Positions 55,900 through 64,000 of a stretch of DNA of 64,000 nt are shown piece after piece. The stretch is from Stappia sp. BW2 (GTDB lineage Bacteria > Pseudomonadota > Alphaproteobacteria > Rhizobiales > Stappiaceae). Location: contig NZ_VIRG01000056.1 in the NCBI RefSeq assembly GCF_008107695.1, positions 186,001 through 250,000 on the forward strand. Direction: 5' to 3'. A program made the position numbers and the translations under genes. Position 1 is the stretch's first letter. Each line of letters begins with the position of its first letter. The notes under the pieces were generated by a model that was not told the DNA's origin, did no database searches, and was given only the letters and a program-made list of their open reading frames with translations.

Positions 55900-57357
55900 T
55901 CAGGCTGCCTTGCCGGCTTCTGCCGATTGCAGGCGCATCAGGACCAGATGCAGCACACCACCCAGAACGGCACCGATGATCCAGCCGTAGCCGGACAGTT
56001 CTGACAGGGCCGGAACCCACACAGTTGCCACCGAGAACAGTGCGGCGATTGCGAAGGCGAAGATCGCCTTCATGTTCCAGCCGTTGTTGTAGTGGTAGCG
56101 GGCGTTCGGATCGGAGGAAAACAGCGCCTCGACATCGATGTTCTGCTTGCGCACGAGATAGTAGTCGGCGACCAGAATGCCGTACAGCGGCGCCAGGAAC
56201 GCGCCAAGCGTGTCGACAAACGCGGCAATGCCGATGTTCGAGATGACCGACACCCAGAGCGCACCGATGAAGAAGGCGATGACGGCGGTGATGATGCCGC
56301 CGGTCCTGGCCGAGATCTTCTCCGGGTTGAGGTTGGCAATGTCGTAGGCCGGCGGAATGAAGTTTGCCACCAGGTTGATACCCACCGTTGCCGCGAAGAA
56401 GGTAACGGCGGCGACCAGCGTCAGGACAACGTTGTCGACACGATCAACGATGTCGGCCGGGTTCACCAGTTTCTCTCCGAACAGCACGACGGTGCCGGCG
56501 GTTACGAACAGGGCGATGAACGAGAAGAAGGCCATGGAGACCGGCAGTCCCCAGAAGTTGCCGCGCTTCATGGCGCGCTCATCCGACACGAAGCGGGAAA
56601 AGTCACCGAAGTTGATCACGACAGCGGCAAAATAGGCGATCATCGTGCCGATAACCGCGACAAAGGCCGCGACTGGCCCGCGCGGATCGGTCGCTTCGCT
56701 GCCTTCGAAGATGGTGCCAAGCGCCGAGAAGATGCCGTTGCCGGCTTTCCACCAGATCACAAGGCACAGCGCGATCATGACGATGTAAACGAAGGGGCCG
56801 GCCCAGTTCAGGAACTTGCCGACCCAGTCGATGCCCTTCATGAACAGGGCAACCTGGAAGACGCAGACAATGAGATAGGAAATCCAGCCGACAGTTGTCA
56901 TGCCGAGGAATTCCGCTCCGCCTTCACTGCCGATCAGCGTGTTGAACAGCAAGGCAACCGCGGTGGATGCGAAATAGGTCTGCACGCCGTACCAGAAGAT
57001 GGCGACGATGCCGCGCACCAGCGCCGGGAAACGGGCACCGTAAACACCCATCGAGGCACGAGCCATCACCGGATAGGGCACGCCATGTTTGACCGAAGGA
57101 CGGCCGGTGAGATTGACCAGCACCATGACGAAGAAACCGGCCAGCACGATGGCCGCGAAGACCATCCAGCCGTTGAGGCCGTAGGTGATGAACAGCGATG
57201 CGGCCAGGGTGTAGCCGAACAGGCTCTGGATATCGTTGTTCCAGACGTTGAAGATTTCGAAGGCGCCCCACTTGCGCTCCGAAGCCGGGATCGGCGCGAG
57301 GTCTTCGTTGTAGAGACCTCCGTCTCGCGGACCCGATTTGCCAGTTGAATTCGCCAT
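55900..57357 (-). CDS. NCS1-family nucleobase/hydantoin-type permease
   Basis: A 485-residue membrane transporter with twelve hydrophobic segments of the NCS1 (purine, cytosine, allantoin, hydantoin) family. The N terminus LYNEDLAPIPASERKWGAFE followed by WNNDIQSLFGYTLAAS is the family signature, VKHGVPYPVMARASMGVYGA near residue 90 and VVINFGDFSRFVS near residue 245 are conserved elements. Substrate is unknown. AAGGAGGAG precedes ATG 57357. Divergent from a GntR regulator with a dyad in the shared region. The pair looks like an insert in an otherwise conserved plsC-chaC-DUF2125 order. Confidence 0.92.
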   Translation of the reverse strand: MANSTGKSGPRDGGLYNEDLAPIPASERKWGAFEIFNVWNNDIQSLFGYTLAASLFITYGLNGWMVFAAIVLAGFFVMVLVNLTGRPSVKHGVPYPVMARASMGVYGARFPALVRGIVAIFWYGVQTYFASTAVALLFNTLIGSEGGAEFLGMTTVGWISYLIVCVFQVALFMKGIDWVGKFLNWAGPFVYIVMIALCLVIWWKAGNGIFSALGTIFEGSEATDPRGPVAAFVAVIGTMIAYFAAVVINFGDFSRFVSDERAMKRGNFWGLPVSMAFFSFIALFVTAGTVVLFGEKLVNPADIVDRVDNVVLTLVAAVTFFAATVGINLVANFIPPAYDIANLNPEKISARTGGIITAVIAFFIGALWVSVISNIGIAAFVDTLGAFLAPLYGILVADYYLVRKQNIDVEALFSSDPNARYHYNNGWNMKAIFAFAIAALFSVATVWVPALSELSGYGWIIGAVLGGVLHLVLMRLQSAEAGKAA

Positions 57358-57482
57358 AGTCTCCTCCTTGCGGCCACATCCCCGGCGGCCTTGATCTATT
57401 TCCGGACGTTCGCGTGACTTCTTGCGTTCTCCCGGACGCAGGAAGCGCTTGGCTGTGCATTGCAAAAAGTTTGTGCTTGCAT

Positions 57483-57506
57483 CTAACATTTTACAAAGCA
57501 TGTTAG
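57483..57506. promoter_or_regulatory. Dyad, candidate operator of the divergent GntR regulator
   Basis: CTAACAT (57483-57489) and ATGTTAG (57500-57506) are a perfect 7-bp inverted repeat with a 10-base AT-rich centre, in the 250-base region between the NCS1 gene (start 57357) and gntR (start 57608). Position and symmetry fit a GntR-family dimer site that would control both genes. Confidence 0.5.
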
Positions 57507-57607
57507 GTAACAGACTATGCGGAATTTCAAGCAGGTCCTTTCGGTTTTGCTTGGAAATGCCTGTGGCGACAACCTGCGATCATCCAGACCGGATCGACGG
57601 AGCTGCT

Positions 57608-58264
57608 ATGAAGGACGCGAACAAGGGCGAATTGCTGAACGACAAGGCTTTTCAGGCACTTGTCGAATCCTTGCGCAGCGGTTCGTTGCGCAACGGACAG
57701 TTTCTGTCCATGTCCCAGCTTGTCGACCTTTTGCAATATCCGATCGCGCCTGTACGCGAAGCCGTCAAATACGCCAGTTCGCAAGGGTTCCTGACGACGG
57801 TGCCCAAGCGCGGTCTTCAGGTGATGGAAGCCAGCCCCGACAACATCCGGGAATGTCTGGACGAACGGCTGGTACTGGATCAGGAAGGCGCGCGGCGGCG
57901 CATTTCACAGGGTAATCTCGACGGACTGGAAGCCTTGCGGCGCCGGCACGAGATCATGCGGGACGCGGCAAAGACGGGCCCTGCCGCCGGTCTGCCGCCC
58001 CAAGCCATCGAGGTCGATCTGTCCCTGCACGCCTACCTTGGCGAAGGTCTTGGAAACTCGCTTTTGTCGGCAGCTTATGCGGCAAACCGCGTCCGGATCG
58101 CCGTGATCCAGCATGCACGGCCGTTTCTTGCCGACCGGATTGCCTCGGCGATGGACGAGCATCTGAAGGTGATCGATGCGCTGGAAGCGCGCAATGAGGC
58201 CGATGCGGTGCAGGCGCTGAAGTATCACTGCGAGCAGACGCTGCGCTGGTGGGGCGTTCCCTGA
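57608..58264 (+). CDS. GntR family transcriptional regulator
   Basis: A 218-residue regulator of the FadR/FCD type. N-terminal winged helix: FLSMSQLVDLLQYPIAPVRE near residue 33 is the helix-turn-helix and FLTTVPKRGLQVM the wing. The helical C-terminal ligand domain contains ECLDERLVLDQEGARRR near 82 and DEHLKVIDALEARNEADAVQ near 180. It starts at ATG 57608; a longer upstream frame covers the operator region and is rejected. Probably regulates the divergent NCS1 transporter in response to its substrate. Confidence 0.9.
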   Translation: MKDANKGELLNDKAFQALVESLRSGSLRNGQFLSMSQLVDLLQYPIAPVREAVKYASSQGFLTTVPKRGLQVMEASPDNIRECLDERLVLDQEGARRRISQGNLDGLEALRRRHEIMRDAAKTGPAAGLPPQAIEVDLSLHAYLGEGLGNSLLSAAYAANRVRIAVIQHARPFLADRIASAMDEHLKVIDALEARNEADAVQALKYHCEQTLRWWGVP

Positions 58265-58295
58265 AGCGGCCGGGCAAACGCCTCTGAACGTCTGA

Positions 58296-58814
58296 TCAGG
58301 GTTTCAGCCGTTCGGCCAGCCAGGCCAGACCCGTGTCCGGAATGCCCATTTCCTGCAGATGAGCTGCCGTGTTGATAACATAGTCCGGATTGGCGCCGGA
58401 TTTGCCGACAGCCCCTCTGACGATCTCAAGCTGCTCTTCCAGCGGCAAGGCCCCTGCATATTGAGCGTGGCCGTGATCGACCATGTAGACAAGCGCCTCA
58501 ACCGTGTCGCCGCTGTCCAGTTCGACGTGATGATGGTGTTCCTTGTAGACCATCGTCGTTTGTTCGCGGGCGCGCAGGTATTCCAGCACTTGCGGCCAGA
58601 TGTCCCCGGAAACCTGATAGGCGATCCCCCGGCAGGCGCCGCCGTTGTCGAGACCGAAGACCAGTCCGGGTCGTTGCTGGGTGCCCCGGTGAACCCAGGA
58701 ATAGACGCAAAGCGAGCGATGTGCGCCGCGCAGCAGTGCCGGTTCGGCGCGCTGGTGATCAAATCCGGGGTTCCACATCAAAGAACCATAGCCAAAGACC
58801 CAAAAATCGCTCAT
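58296..58814 (-). CDS. Gamma-glutamylcyclotransferase (ChaC-like)
   Basis: A 172-residue ChaC-like enzyme that cleaves gamma-glutamyl peptides such as glutathione to 5-oxoproline. The substrate loop FWVFGYGSLMWNPGF lies at about 4-18, followed by LVFGLDNGGACRGIAYQV near residue 51; the catalytic Glu is expected in YLRAREQTTMVY near residue 80. Convergent with gntR and divergent from the DUF2125 gene. Confidence 0.9.
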   Translation of the reverse strand: MSDFWVFGYGSLMWNPGFDHQRAEPALLRGAHRSLCVYSWVHRGTQQRPGLVFGLDNGGACRGIAYQVSGDIWPQVLEYLRAREQTTMVYKEHHHHVELDSGDTVEALVYMVDHGHAQYAGALPLEEQLEIVRGAVGKSGANPDYVINTAAHLQEMGIPDTGLAWLAERLKP

Positions 58815-58965
58815 ATCGACCTGTCTTGTGTTACCGCAGCTGCGGAGATAGCAAGCTGCACCGGCCGTTTCAATGGCACTCCGGCCGCCGCCTGTCCTGC
58901 GGGTGGCTTTTGTTGGCAGTGTGTGCGGCCCGGAAACCTACCGAACCAGAAGAGAGTGTCTCCCA

Positions 58966-60015
58966 GTGTCCGATACCAAGACCAAGCCGCCGAAACCTTC
59001 CAGACGCGGATATATCCTGCTGGCCGGAGCTATCGTTCTTGTTGTCTTCGGCTGGACGGTTGCCTGGTTTTACGGACAATCCGTCCTGCGGGAGCAACTC
59101 GACCGGCAGATCGTCCGCATGGCGGATCAGGGTCTCGATGTGAGTTGTGCGGACCTTGCCATTGCCGGCTATCCGTTCCGGTATGAGGTGTCCTGCGCGA
59201 ACATGCGTTCGGCCGACAGCTGGGGAACAGCGGCGTCGCTTGGCGGGCTTAATGCGGTCGCTCTGATCTACAATCCGTGGCACGTCATTTTCGAGGCAAC
59301 GTCTCCCGCCGCCATGTCGGTGCCGGTGAACGGCCTGGAGGGCGGCCTGACGTGGCAGACGGCCCGCGCCAGCGTGAAGTTCGGCGAGAACGCAATCAGT
59401 TCGCTTGATGCGGTGATCGACAAGCCGGAAGCCGCATTCGATACCGCCCTCGCCCAGGGCCTGTTTGCGGCCGAAAAAACCGAGGTGCATCTGCGCAAGC
59501 AGCCCGAAAGCACTGCGACGCTGGAAACCTTTGTCACTGTTCAGGATCTCAGCCTCAAGTCCTTGCCGGAGCTGCAGCAGACGATTTCCCTGCGTGCCCA
59601 CACCCGTATCGAAGGCGGGACTGCGCTGCTCGCGGGGGTCGATCTCGTTTCGCTTGTGCAGGTGCAAGGTGGTGAATTGCCGGTGGAACTCGTGCTCGCT
59701 GAAGTCACGCTCGGGACCGGAAAGGCGTCGGCTGCTGGCGATCTGGTGATCGCAGGCGACGGCACGCTGAGCGGGTCTCTGGAGCTGAGCCTCGGCAACC
59801 CGGAGGCACTTCTGGACAGCGTGAAGCCTTTGTTCCCGCCCGATGACCAGACCTTCTCACTGCTGCAGAATGTGGTGAAGAGTCTTGAGCCCGCGGCAAA
59901 GGAAATCGACGGTGTGCGGACCATCGCCCTGCCGATCTCCATTGACCGTGGCGACGTACGCATCGGATTCCTGCCGCTCGGCAAAATCCCGCCGTTGTTT
60001 CCCGCAGGATCCTGA
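58966..60015 (+). CDS. DUF2125 family protein
   Basis: A 349-residue protein of the alphaproteobacterial DUF2125 family. A short basic Lys/Pro N terminus leads into one membrane helix (about 17-37, ILLAGAIVLVVFGWTVAWF), and the rest is a beta-rich extracytoplasmic domain with LDVSCADLAIAGYPFRYEVSC near residue 58 (two Cys) and NPWHVIFEATSPA near 105. Function unknown. GTG 58966 is chosen because AGAAGAGAG precedes it; a longer frame to 58873 lacks family residues. Confidence 0.85.
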   Translation: MSDTKTKPPKPSRRGYILLAGAIVLVVFGWTVAWFYGQSVLREQLDRQIVRMADQGLDVSCADLAIAGYPFRYEVSCANMRSADSWGTAASLGGLNAVALIYNPWHVIFEATSPAAMSVPVNGLEGGLTWQTARASVKFGENAISSLDAVIDKPEAAFDTALAQGLFAAEKTEVHLRKQPESTATLETFVTVQDLSLKSLPELQQTISLRAHTRIEGGTALLAGVDLVSLVQVQGGELPVELVLAEVTLGTGKASAAGDLVIAGDGTLSGSLELSLGNPEALLDSVKPLFPPDDQTFSLLQNVVKSLEPAAKEIDGVRTIALPISIDRGDVRIGFLPLGKIPPLFPAGS

Positions 60016-60023
60016 ACAATCGA

Positions 60024-60067
60024 AGGCCTCAGCCCGCGCTTCATCAAGGATGTGCGGGCTGAGGCCT
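60024..60067. terminator. Perfect 14-bp stem-loop between convergent genes
   Basis: AGGCCTCAGCCCGC (60024-60037) and GCGGGCTGAGGCCT (60054-60067) pair perfectly around a 16-base loop, between DUF2125 and the reverse GNAT gene. No T-run on either side, so its role as a terminator is likely but not certain. Confidence 0.55.
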
Positions 60068-60087
60068 GTCTGAAAGGGGGTGACCGG

Positions 60088-60549
60088 TCAGTCGCCTGCG
60101 ACGCGGTCGATCGGGATCAGGTAGCTCTTGCGATGGTCGGGTTCGGCGATCTTTTCATAGAGTGCAACCGCCGGGGTGTTCTTGCCCGGCACGATCCAGC
60201 GCAGATGCAGCCATCCGCGGCTCTGGCCCTCGGTGACCAGCGTTTCGATCATCTTGCGGCCGGTGCCCTTGTTGCGGTGGTCGGGATGGACGTAAATGTC
60301 GTCCAGCTGGCCGATCCTGAGGCCGGTGATGAGTTCCGGCAGGTCGAAGAAAACCGCGAAGCCGACCAGCTTTTCGCCTTCGAAAGCACCCAGAACCTCG
60401 GCGGTTTTGTCATTTAGAATGCGTTCGGCGTAATAGGCGTCCGGACGGCGTGGTGCTCCGCGCTTCAAGGCCTGCGCGTTTTCCGCAATAAGCGGCGCAA
60501 GCTGATGGGCATCATCCAGCCGAAGGGCTCTGATTTGCGTTGTCGTCAT
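60088..60549 (-). CDS. GNAT family N-acetyltransferase
   Basis: A 153-residue GNAT enzyme. IRALRLDDAHQLAPLI start, central strand VLGAFEGEKLVGFAVFF, the acetyl-CoA site YVHPDHRNKGTGRKMIETLV near residue 90, and the closing AVALYEKIAEPDHRKSYLIP. Acceptor substrate unknown; the pattern is near the diamine/aminoglycoside-type small GNATs. ATG 60549 is used. Convergent with DUF2125. Confidence 0.92.
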   Translation of the reverse strand: MTTTQIRALRLDDAHQLAPLIAENAQALKRGAPRRPDAYYAERILNDKTAEVLGAFEGEKLVGFAVFFDLPELITGLRIGQLDDIYVHPDHRNKGTGRKMIETLVTEGQSRGWLHLRWIVPGKNTPAVALYEKIAEPDHRKSYLIPIDRVAGD

Positions 60550-60753
60550 GTTTTCCCCGGAAAGCAAGTCGATTGAGTGTGTGTCTTTGCTCCACCATGT
60601 CCTGAAACAGGCACCATGATCAAGGATTTCGATGAATTAATGGCTGCGGCATCTGTTCAGGCAGACAACCCGGGTCATGTCCGCAATGTGCAGACTTTCG
60701 CCAGCCGCGTTTTCATGCCATGAGCGATGGAAGGAAAAAGGCGGGAAGTGGAG

Positions 60754-61671
60754 ATGACAGACAGGCAGAAGTTGAAGGCGACGCTGATCGGGCTTACCGC
60801 CGTGCTGATGTGGGCGACCCTCGGCCTGTTCGGTGCCGGTTCCGGCAATGTGCCGCCTTTTCTGCTCAATACGCTGTGTTTCGGCTTTTCCGGCCTCGCG
60901 GCGCTGGTCTGGCTGGTCGTGACCGGCAAGACCCGGCTGCTTCGGCAACCGCTCGGCGTCTGGGCTTTTGGTACCTTCGGCCTGTTCGGATTTCATTTTT
61001 TCTATTTTACCGCCATCCGCAACGCACCACCCGTCGAAGCCAATCTCATCAATTACACCTGGCCTTTGCTCATCGTCCTGTTTTCCGCCCTTTTGCCGGG
61101 CGAACAGTTGCGGCTGCACCATGTTATCGGCACCGTTCTTGGTCTGGCCGGAGCGGTGCTTCTGATCACCGGTGGTGAAGGTGTCGGGTTTTCCTCCGGT
61201 TCGATGCTCGGCTACGGGGCGGCGGTGGCCTCTTGCCTGTTCTGGTCCAGCTATTCGGTTCTGTCGCGCAGACTGGGCGCGGTCCCGACCGAAGCCGTCG
61301 CGGGTTTCTGCCTCATGACGGCGGTCCTGTCAGGGATTTGCCATCTGGCGCTGGAGGAAACGATCCTGCCTGCAACGTCGCTGGAATGGGCATCTGTGCT
61401 GGCGCTGGGGGCTTTTCCGGTGGGGCTTGCGTTCTTCACCTGGGACATTGGCGTCAAGCGTGGCGACATTCAGGTGCTGGGGGCGGCGGCCTATTCGGCA
61501 CCGCTTTTGTCCACCCTCTTGCTGATCGCCTTTGGCTTCGGGGCGTTGACTCCTTCGGTCGGCATTGCCTGTCTGGCGATTACGCTGGGGGCGGTGATTG
61601 CCGCAAAGGACATGCTCTTCAAACGTCGGCAAAAAGCACCCGCGCGCGCGCCAGCGGACGAACTGTCGTGA
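60754..61671 (+). CDS. EamA/DMT superfamily transporter
   Basis: A 305-residue membrane protein with ten hydrophobic segments forming two EamA repeats, each about 140 residues. LKATLIGLTAVLMWATLGLFG opens the first, NAPPVEANLINYTWPLLIVL is near residue 88, and CLFWSSYSVLSRRLGAVP opens the second near residue 158. This resembles the YddG-type aromatic amino-acid exporters. ATG 60754 has a GGAAGTGGAG region upstream; the frame is open to 60727. Confidence 0.9.
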   Translation: MTDRQKLKATLIGLTAVLMWATLGLFGAGSGNVPPFLLNTLCFGFSGLAALVWLVVTGKTRLLRQPLGVWAFGTFGLFGFHFFYFTAIRNAPPVEANLINYTWPLLIVLFSALLPGEQLRLHHVIGTVLGLAGAVLLITGGEGVGFSSGSMLGYGAAVASCLFWSSYSVLSRRLGAVPTEAVAGFCLMTAVLSGICHLALEETILPATSLEWASVLALGAFPVGLAFFTWDIGVKRGDIQVLGAAAYSAPLLSTLLLIAFGFGALTPSVGIACLAITLGAVIAAKDMLFKRRQKAPARAPADELS

Positions 61672-61804
61672 CCGCCGGGGGGGGCTGCGTTAATCGCCAG
61701 TCCGGTGCTGAAACACTGCCTTTCCCCCTTCGGCGAATTCCCCTCCTTGATGCGATCCACTAAGTTAACCGGAAATCCGTTTTCTCAGTTCGCAGGATCG
61801 ACCC

Positions 61805-62689
61805 ATGACAGCACAGCCAAGACCCCGCCGTTCCGCTCTCTATATGCCCGGCTCCAACGCCCGCGCACTGGAAAAGGCGGCGACGCTGGATGTGGACTGC
61901 CTGCTGCTGGACCTTGAAGACGCAGTCGCCCCTGATGCCAAGGAGATGGCACGAACGCAGATCGTCGAGGCCGTTTCCGCCCGGCCCTATGGCAAGCGCG
62001 AGGTGGTGATCCGCATCAACGGGCTGGAGACGCCCTGGGGAGAGGACGATCTGGCGGCAGCGGTCAAGGCCAATCCGGATGCCGTTCTGGTGCCCAAGGT
62101 CAACAGCCCGGCCGATCTGCAATTGGCCGCGCACAAGCTGTCGCTTTTGGGCGCTTCGGCGGACCTGAAGCTCTGGGCGATGATGGAAACGCCGCTGGCC
62201 ATGCTGAATGCCGGTGCCATCGGCGCCTGCGGTCAGGATCCGGCCGTGAGACTGTCCTGTTTCGTCATGGGCACCAACGATCTGGCCAAGGAAACGCGGG
62301 CACGCCTGACGCCCGGCCGGGCCGCCATGACGCCCTGGCTGATGACCTGTGTTGCCGCAGCGCGCGCTGGCGGCATCGACATTCTGGACGGCGTCTACAA
62401 CGCGTTTCAGGACGAGGAAGGCTTTGCGGCCGAATGTGCGCAGGGTGTCGACATGGGCATGGACGGCAAGACGCTGATCCATCCGAAGCAGATCGCCCCC
62501 TGCCATGCGGCTTTCAGCCCGTCGGAGGAGGAAGTCGCCTGGGCGCGCAAGATCAACGCCTTGTTCGACGAGCCGGAAAATGCGGGCAAGGGCGCAATCC
62601 AGGTGGACGGCAAGATGGTTGAAAGGCTACATGCGGACATGGGCAAGCGGGTGATCGCCATCGCCGACGCCATCGCGGCCCGGACCTGA
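61805..62689 (+). CDS. HpcH/HpaI-type CoA ester lyase (CitE-like)
   Basis: A 294-residue member of the citrate lyase beta/malyl-CoA lyase family. RRSALYMPGSNARALEKA opening, the metal/CoA-binding LLLDLEDAVAPDAK near residue 36, VVIRINGLETPWG near residue 68, AMMETPLAMLNAG with the metal Glu near residue 125, and GMDGKTLIHPKQI near 219. Likely a malyl-CoA or methylmalyl-CoA lyase or malyl-CoA thioesterase; substrate cannot be fixed. No CitD/CitF genes are nearby, so it is not classical citrate lyase. Confidence 0.9.
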   Translation: MTAQPRPRRSALYMPGSNARALEKAATLDVDCLLLDLEDAVAPDAKEMARTQIVEAVSARPYGKREVVIRINGLETPWGEDDLAAAVKANPDAVLVPKVNSPADLQLAAHKLSLLGASADLKLWAMMETPLAMLNAGAIGACGQDPAVRLSCFVMGTNDLAKETRARLTPGRAAMTPWLMTCVAAARAGGIDILDGVYNAFQDEEGFAAECAQGVDMGMDGKTLIHPKQIAPCHAAFSPSEEEVAWARKINALFDEPENAGKGAIQVDGKMVERLHADMGKRVIAIADAIAART

Positions 62690-62706
62690 CACACAAGAGA
62701 GCTTTC

Positions 62707-62913
62707 ATGAAACTCTACCGCTTCATCACCGGCATCGACGACAGCGAATTCTGCCACCGGGTTACCCAGGCTCTCAACAAGGGCTGGCAGCTTTCCGGCT
62801 CTCCGTCGCTTACCTACGATGCCACGCGCGGCGCGACCATTTGCGGCCAGGCCGTAACCAAGGAGGTCGACGGCGTCGAATACTCGCGTGAAATAAAGCT
62901 CGGCGATTATTGA
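62707..62913 (+). CDS. DUF1737 domain protein
   Basis: A 68-residue protein matching DUF1737: MKLYRFITGIDDSEFCHRVT, ALNKGWQLSGSPSLTYD, then ATRGATICGQAVTKEV. The GW(x)LSGSP pattern is typical. Two Cys. Function unknown; small stand-alone versions are common in rhizobia and rhodobacters. Begins 17 bases after the lyase gene and may share its transcript. Confidence 0.85.
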   Translation: MKLYRFITGIDDSEFCHRVTQALNKGWQLSGSPSLTYDATRGATICGQAVTKEVDGVEYSREIKLGDY

Positions 62914-62976
62914 TCGTCGCCGGGCCTGTTTGAAGCGTCGGCAGGTGAGGCTCGTCAAAGAGCGTTTCTGCCGGCT

Positions 62977-63510
62977 TCACGCCTGCGGTGCGGTTTCTGG
63001 CTTTGCCGAAAGTCCGTCGTGCAGCAGATCTTCAACGAACCACGCCGCGAACTGGTGACGTCCCGAAACGCCAGCTTTGGCGTAAATTCTGGTCAATTGG
63101 GCCCGCACGGTTCCCTGTGCGGCACCGCGTAGCTGCGCGATCTCCGACAGGTCCAGGCCTTTCAGGGCCAGGAGGCCGACATCGCTTTCAGCGGGGGTGA
63201 GGCCCCATTCTGTAAATTGAGCATCGATAATTTGCGCAAGATCGCCCCGGGCCGCACCGAGGGCGCGCTCCTGGTGCCGCAGCCTTTCCAGGGTGAGCCG
63301 CAATTGCCATCCGGCCAGAAAAATGCCCACGATCAAAACAAAGGCGACGAAGAACTCGAATACGGAATGCGGGCTGTCGACGTCGATCACCAGGTCCGTA
63401 AAGGCATCGCCGACAAAGAAGATCGCGGCAACGGATTGCAACAGCATGAAGGCGGCAAGGGCGGTTGGCTCCCGCCGTCCCTGCCGCAAGTTGATCCCTG
63501 AAAATGTCAT
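62977..63510 (-). CDS. Membrane-anchored LuxR-type transcription regulator
   Basis: A 177-residue protein with two N-terminal membrane helices (about 17-36 and 50-69, the second FFVAFVLIVGIFLAGWQ). A short coiled segment LRLTLERLRHQERALGAARG and a C-terminal LuxR/GerE-type helix-turn-helix follow: WGLTPAESDVGLLALKGLDLSEIAQLRG split at about 103, then GTVRAQLTRIYAKAGVSGRHQF. The start codon overlaps the stop of the upstream cytochrome b gene by four bases (63507-63510). A membrane-bound DNA-binding protein without a receiver or sensor domain is unusual; it may respond to the cytochrome. Confidence 0.8.
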   Translation of the reverse strand: MTFSGINLRQGRREPTALAAFMLLQSVAAIFFVGDAFTDLVIDVDSPHSVFEFFVAFVLIVGIFLAGWQLRLTLERLRHQERALGAARGDLAQIIDAQFTEWGLTPAESDVGLLALKGLDLSEIAQLRGAAQGTVRAQLTRIYAKAGVSGRHQFAAWFVEDLLHDGLSAKPETAPQA

Positions 63511-64000
63511 TTTTTCCTGTTCCAGCCAACCAGCATGGGCCGGACCAGATTACGCTTCATCGCACGGCTTTCAACTGCGACACCTGCGACATGGATCAGG
63601 GCGAGTATCAGCATCAGGTTGGCGGCGACTTCGTGAACTTCCTCTGCTGCTTCCCCCAGTGCCGAATCGTGCTCCTCTTCCCCATCATCGTCCTTGACGA
63701 GCACCGACCAGTCACCGGCGGCAACCGCCGCCTTTTCCTCGGCGATCGTGATGGGGCTCTTGGCGCCGGTCATGTAAAGGCCCGTTCCGGTCACCACGAC
63801 AAGGCAGGCCCAGAGCGCGTAGACCATCATCGCTCCGGCGGGATTATGGGAGCGATAGTGACGTGGCTTGCCGCGAACAAGGTCGATGAGGTGAGATACT
63901 GCTGCGCGCGGGTCGGGCGGAAAGGCGGAGAACCTGGCTTCGGCCGGCCCGAGAAAACCCCACACGAAGCGGAGTATCAGCAATCCGAGAACGCCCCAGC
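63507..64000 (-). CDS. Cytochrome b561-type membrane protein (5' end missing)
   Basis: The 3' part of a di-haem cytochrome b561/b6 family subunit; the start lies beyond the right edge. About 163 residues remain. LRFVWGFLGPAEARFSAFPP and KPRHYRSHNPAGAMMVYALWA are typical of the Ni/Fe-hydrogenase-type or b561 cytochromes encoded with small c-type cytochromes, and membrane histidines in the last helices (EVHEVAANLMLILALIHVAGV) would ligate haem. An acidic periplasmic insert (KDDDGEEEHDSALGEAAEE region) separates two helices. The stop overlaps the LuxR-type gene start. Confidence 0.88.
   Translation of the reverse strand, partial: WGVLGLLILRFVWGFLGPAEARFSAFPPDPRAAVSHLIDLVRGKPRHYRSHNPAGAMMVYALWACLVVVTGTGLYMTGAKSPITIAEEKAAVAAGDWSVLVKDDDGEEEHDSALGEAAEEVHEVAANLMLILALIHVAGVAVESRAMKRNLVRPMLVGWNRKK

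Overview
The window is GC-rich chromosomal DNA of an alphaproteobacterium in the Hyphomicrobiales (Rhizobiales). Gene content and order best fit a marine Roseibium/Labrenzia-type (Stappiaceae) genome. That placement is inference from gene neighbourhoods: rpsP-rimM-trmD-rplS-leuC, argH-lptM-lysA-TIGR02302, cpdR-hpt-zinc ribbon/ftsEX-ydcF-plsC, a ure cluster with extra ORFs, TRAP transporters and HIG1/DUF2125/DUF1737 proteins. No rRNA, tRNA, transposase, integrase, phage gene or CRISPR array was recognised.

Layout. 1-3605: a TRAP transporter (dctP cut by the left edge, dctQ, dctM) with an isocitrate-lyase-superfamily enzyme. 3738-4352: ExoD-like membrane protein. 4463-11371: ffh, chorismate mutase, rpsP, rimM, trmD, rplS and leuC, with a reversed VanZ-like gene between rimM and trmD. 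11756-18912: HNH protein, a lone TadG-like VWA protein, acs (reverse), a DUF1761 protein (reverse) and a secreted VWA protein with repeats. 18980-26319: a complete reverse-strand urease operon (ureD-A-B-[two LprI-like genes]-C-[GST]-E-F-G-[GNAT-like]). 26695-35008: D,D-carboxypeptidase, acidic small protein, COG0523 GTPase, tesB, a UbiH-like hydroxylase, SDR, HIG1 protein, cobalamin adenosyltransferase and rhomboid protease. 35076-37621: lipoprotein and Ser/Gly-rich protein (reverse) facing away from an ECF sigma/anti-sigma pair. 37946-42198: etfB-etfA, 3-hydroxybutyryl-CoA dehydrogenase and an acyl-CoA ligase. 42261-43373: three small Gln/Ala-rich proteins, the first YjfB-like. 43434-50038: TlpA-like protein (reverse), argH, lptM, lysA and the large TIGR02302 protein. 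50394-55820: cpdR, hpt and a zinc-ribbon protein (reverse), then ftsE-ftsX-ydcF-plsC. 55900-58264: NCS1 transporter and divergent GntR regulator. 58296-62913: ChaC-like protein, DUF2125, GNAT, EamA transporter, CitE-like lyase and DUF1737. 62977-64000: a membrane-anchored LuxR-type protein coupled to a cytochrome b561-type protein cut by the right edge.

Most genes are core metabolism and cell biology. The parts that look least described are: (i) the ECF sigma locus, whose anti-sigma factor and divergent lipoprotein appear to share the same C-terminal Cys-containing surface-antigen-like domain; (ii) the three small proteins with similar C-terminal tails; (iii) the extra periplasmic and GST genes translationally coupled inside the urease operon; (iv) the LuxR-type membrane regulator coupled to a cytochrome b; and (v) a roughly 43-bp palindromic interspersed repeat present as two pairs in opposite arrangements. 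All functions are assigned by reading motifs; no database search was run.
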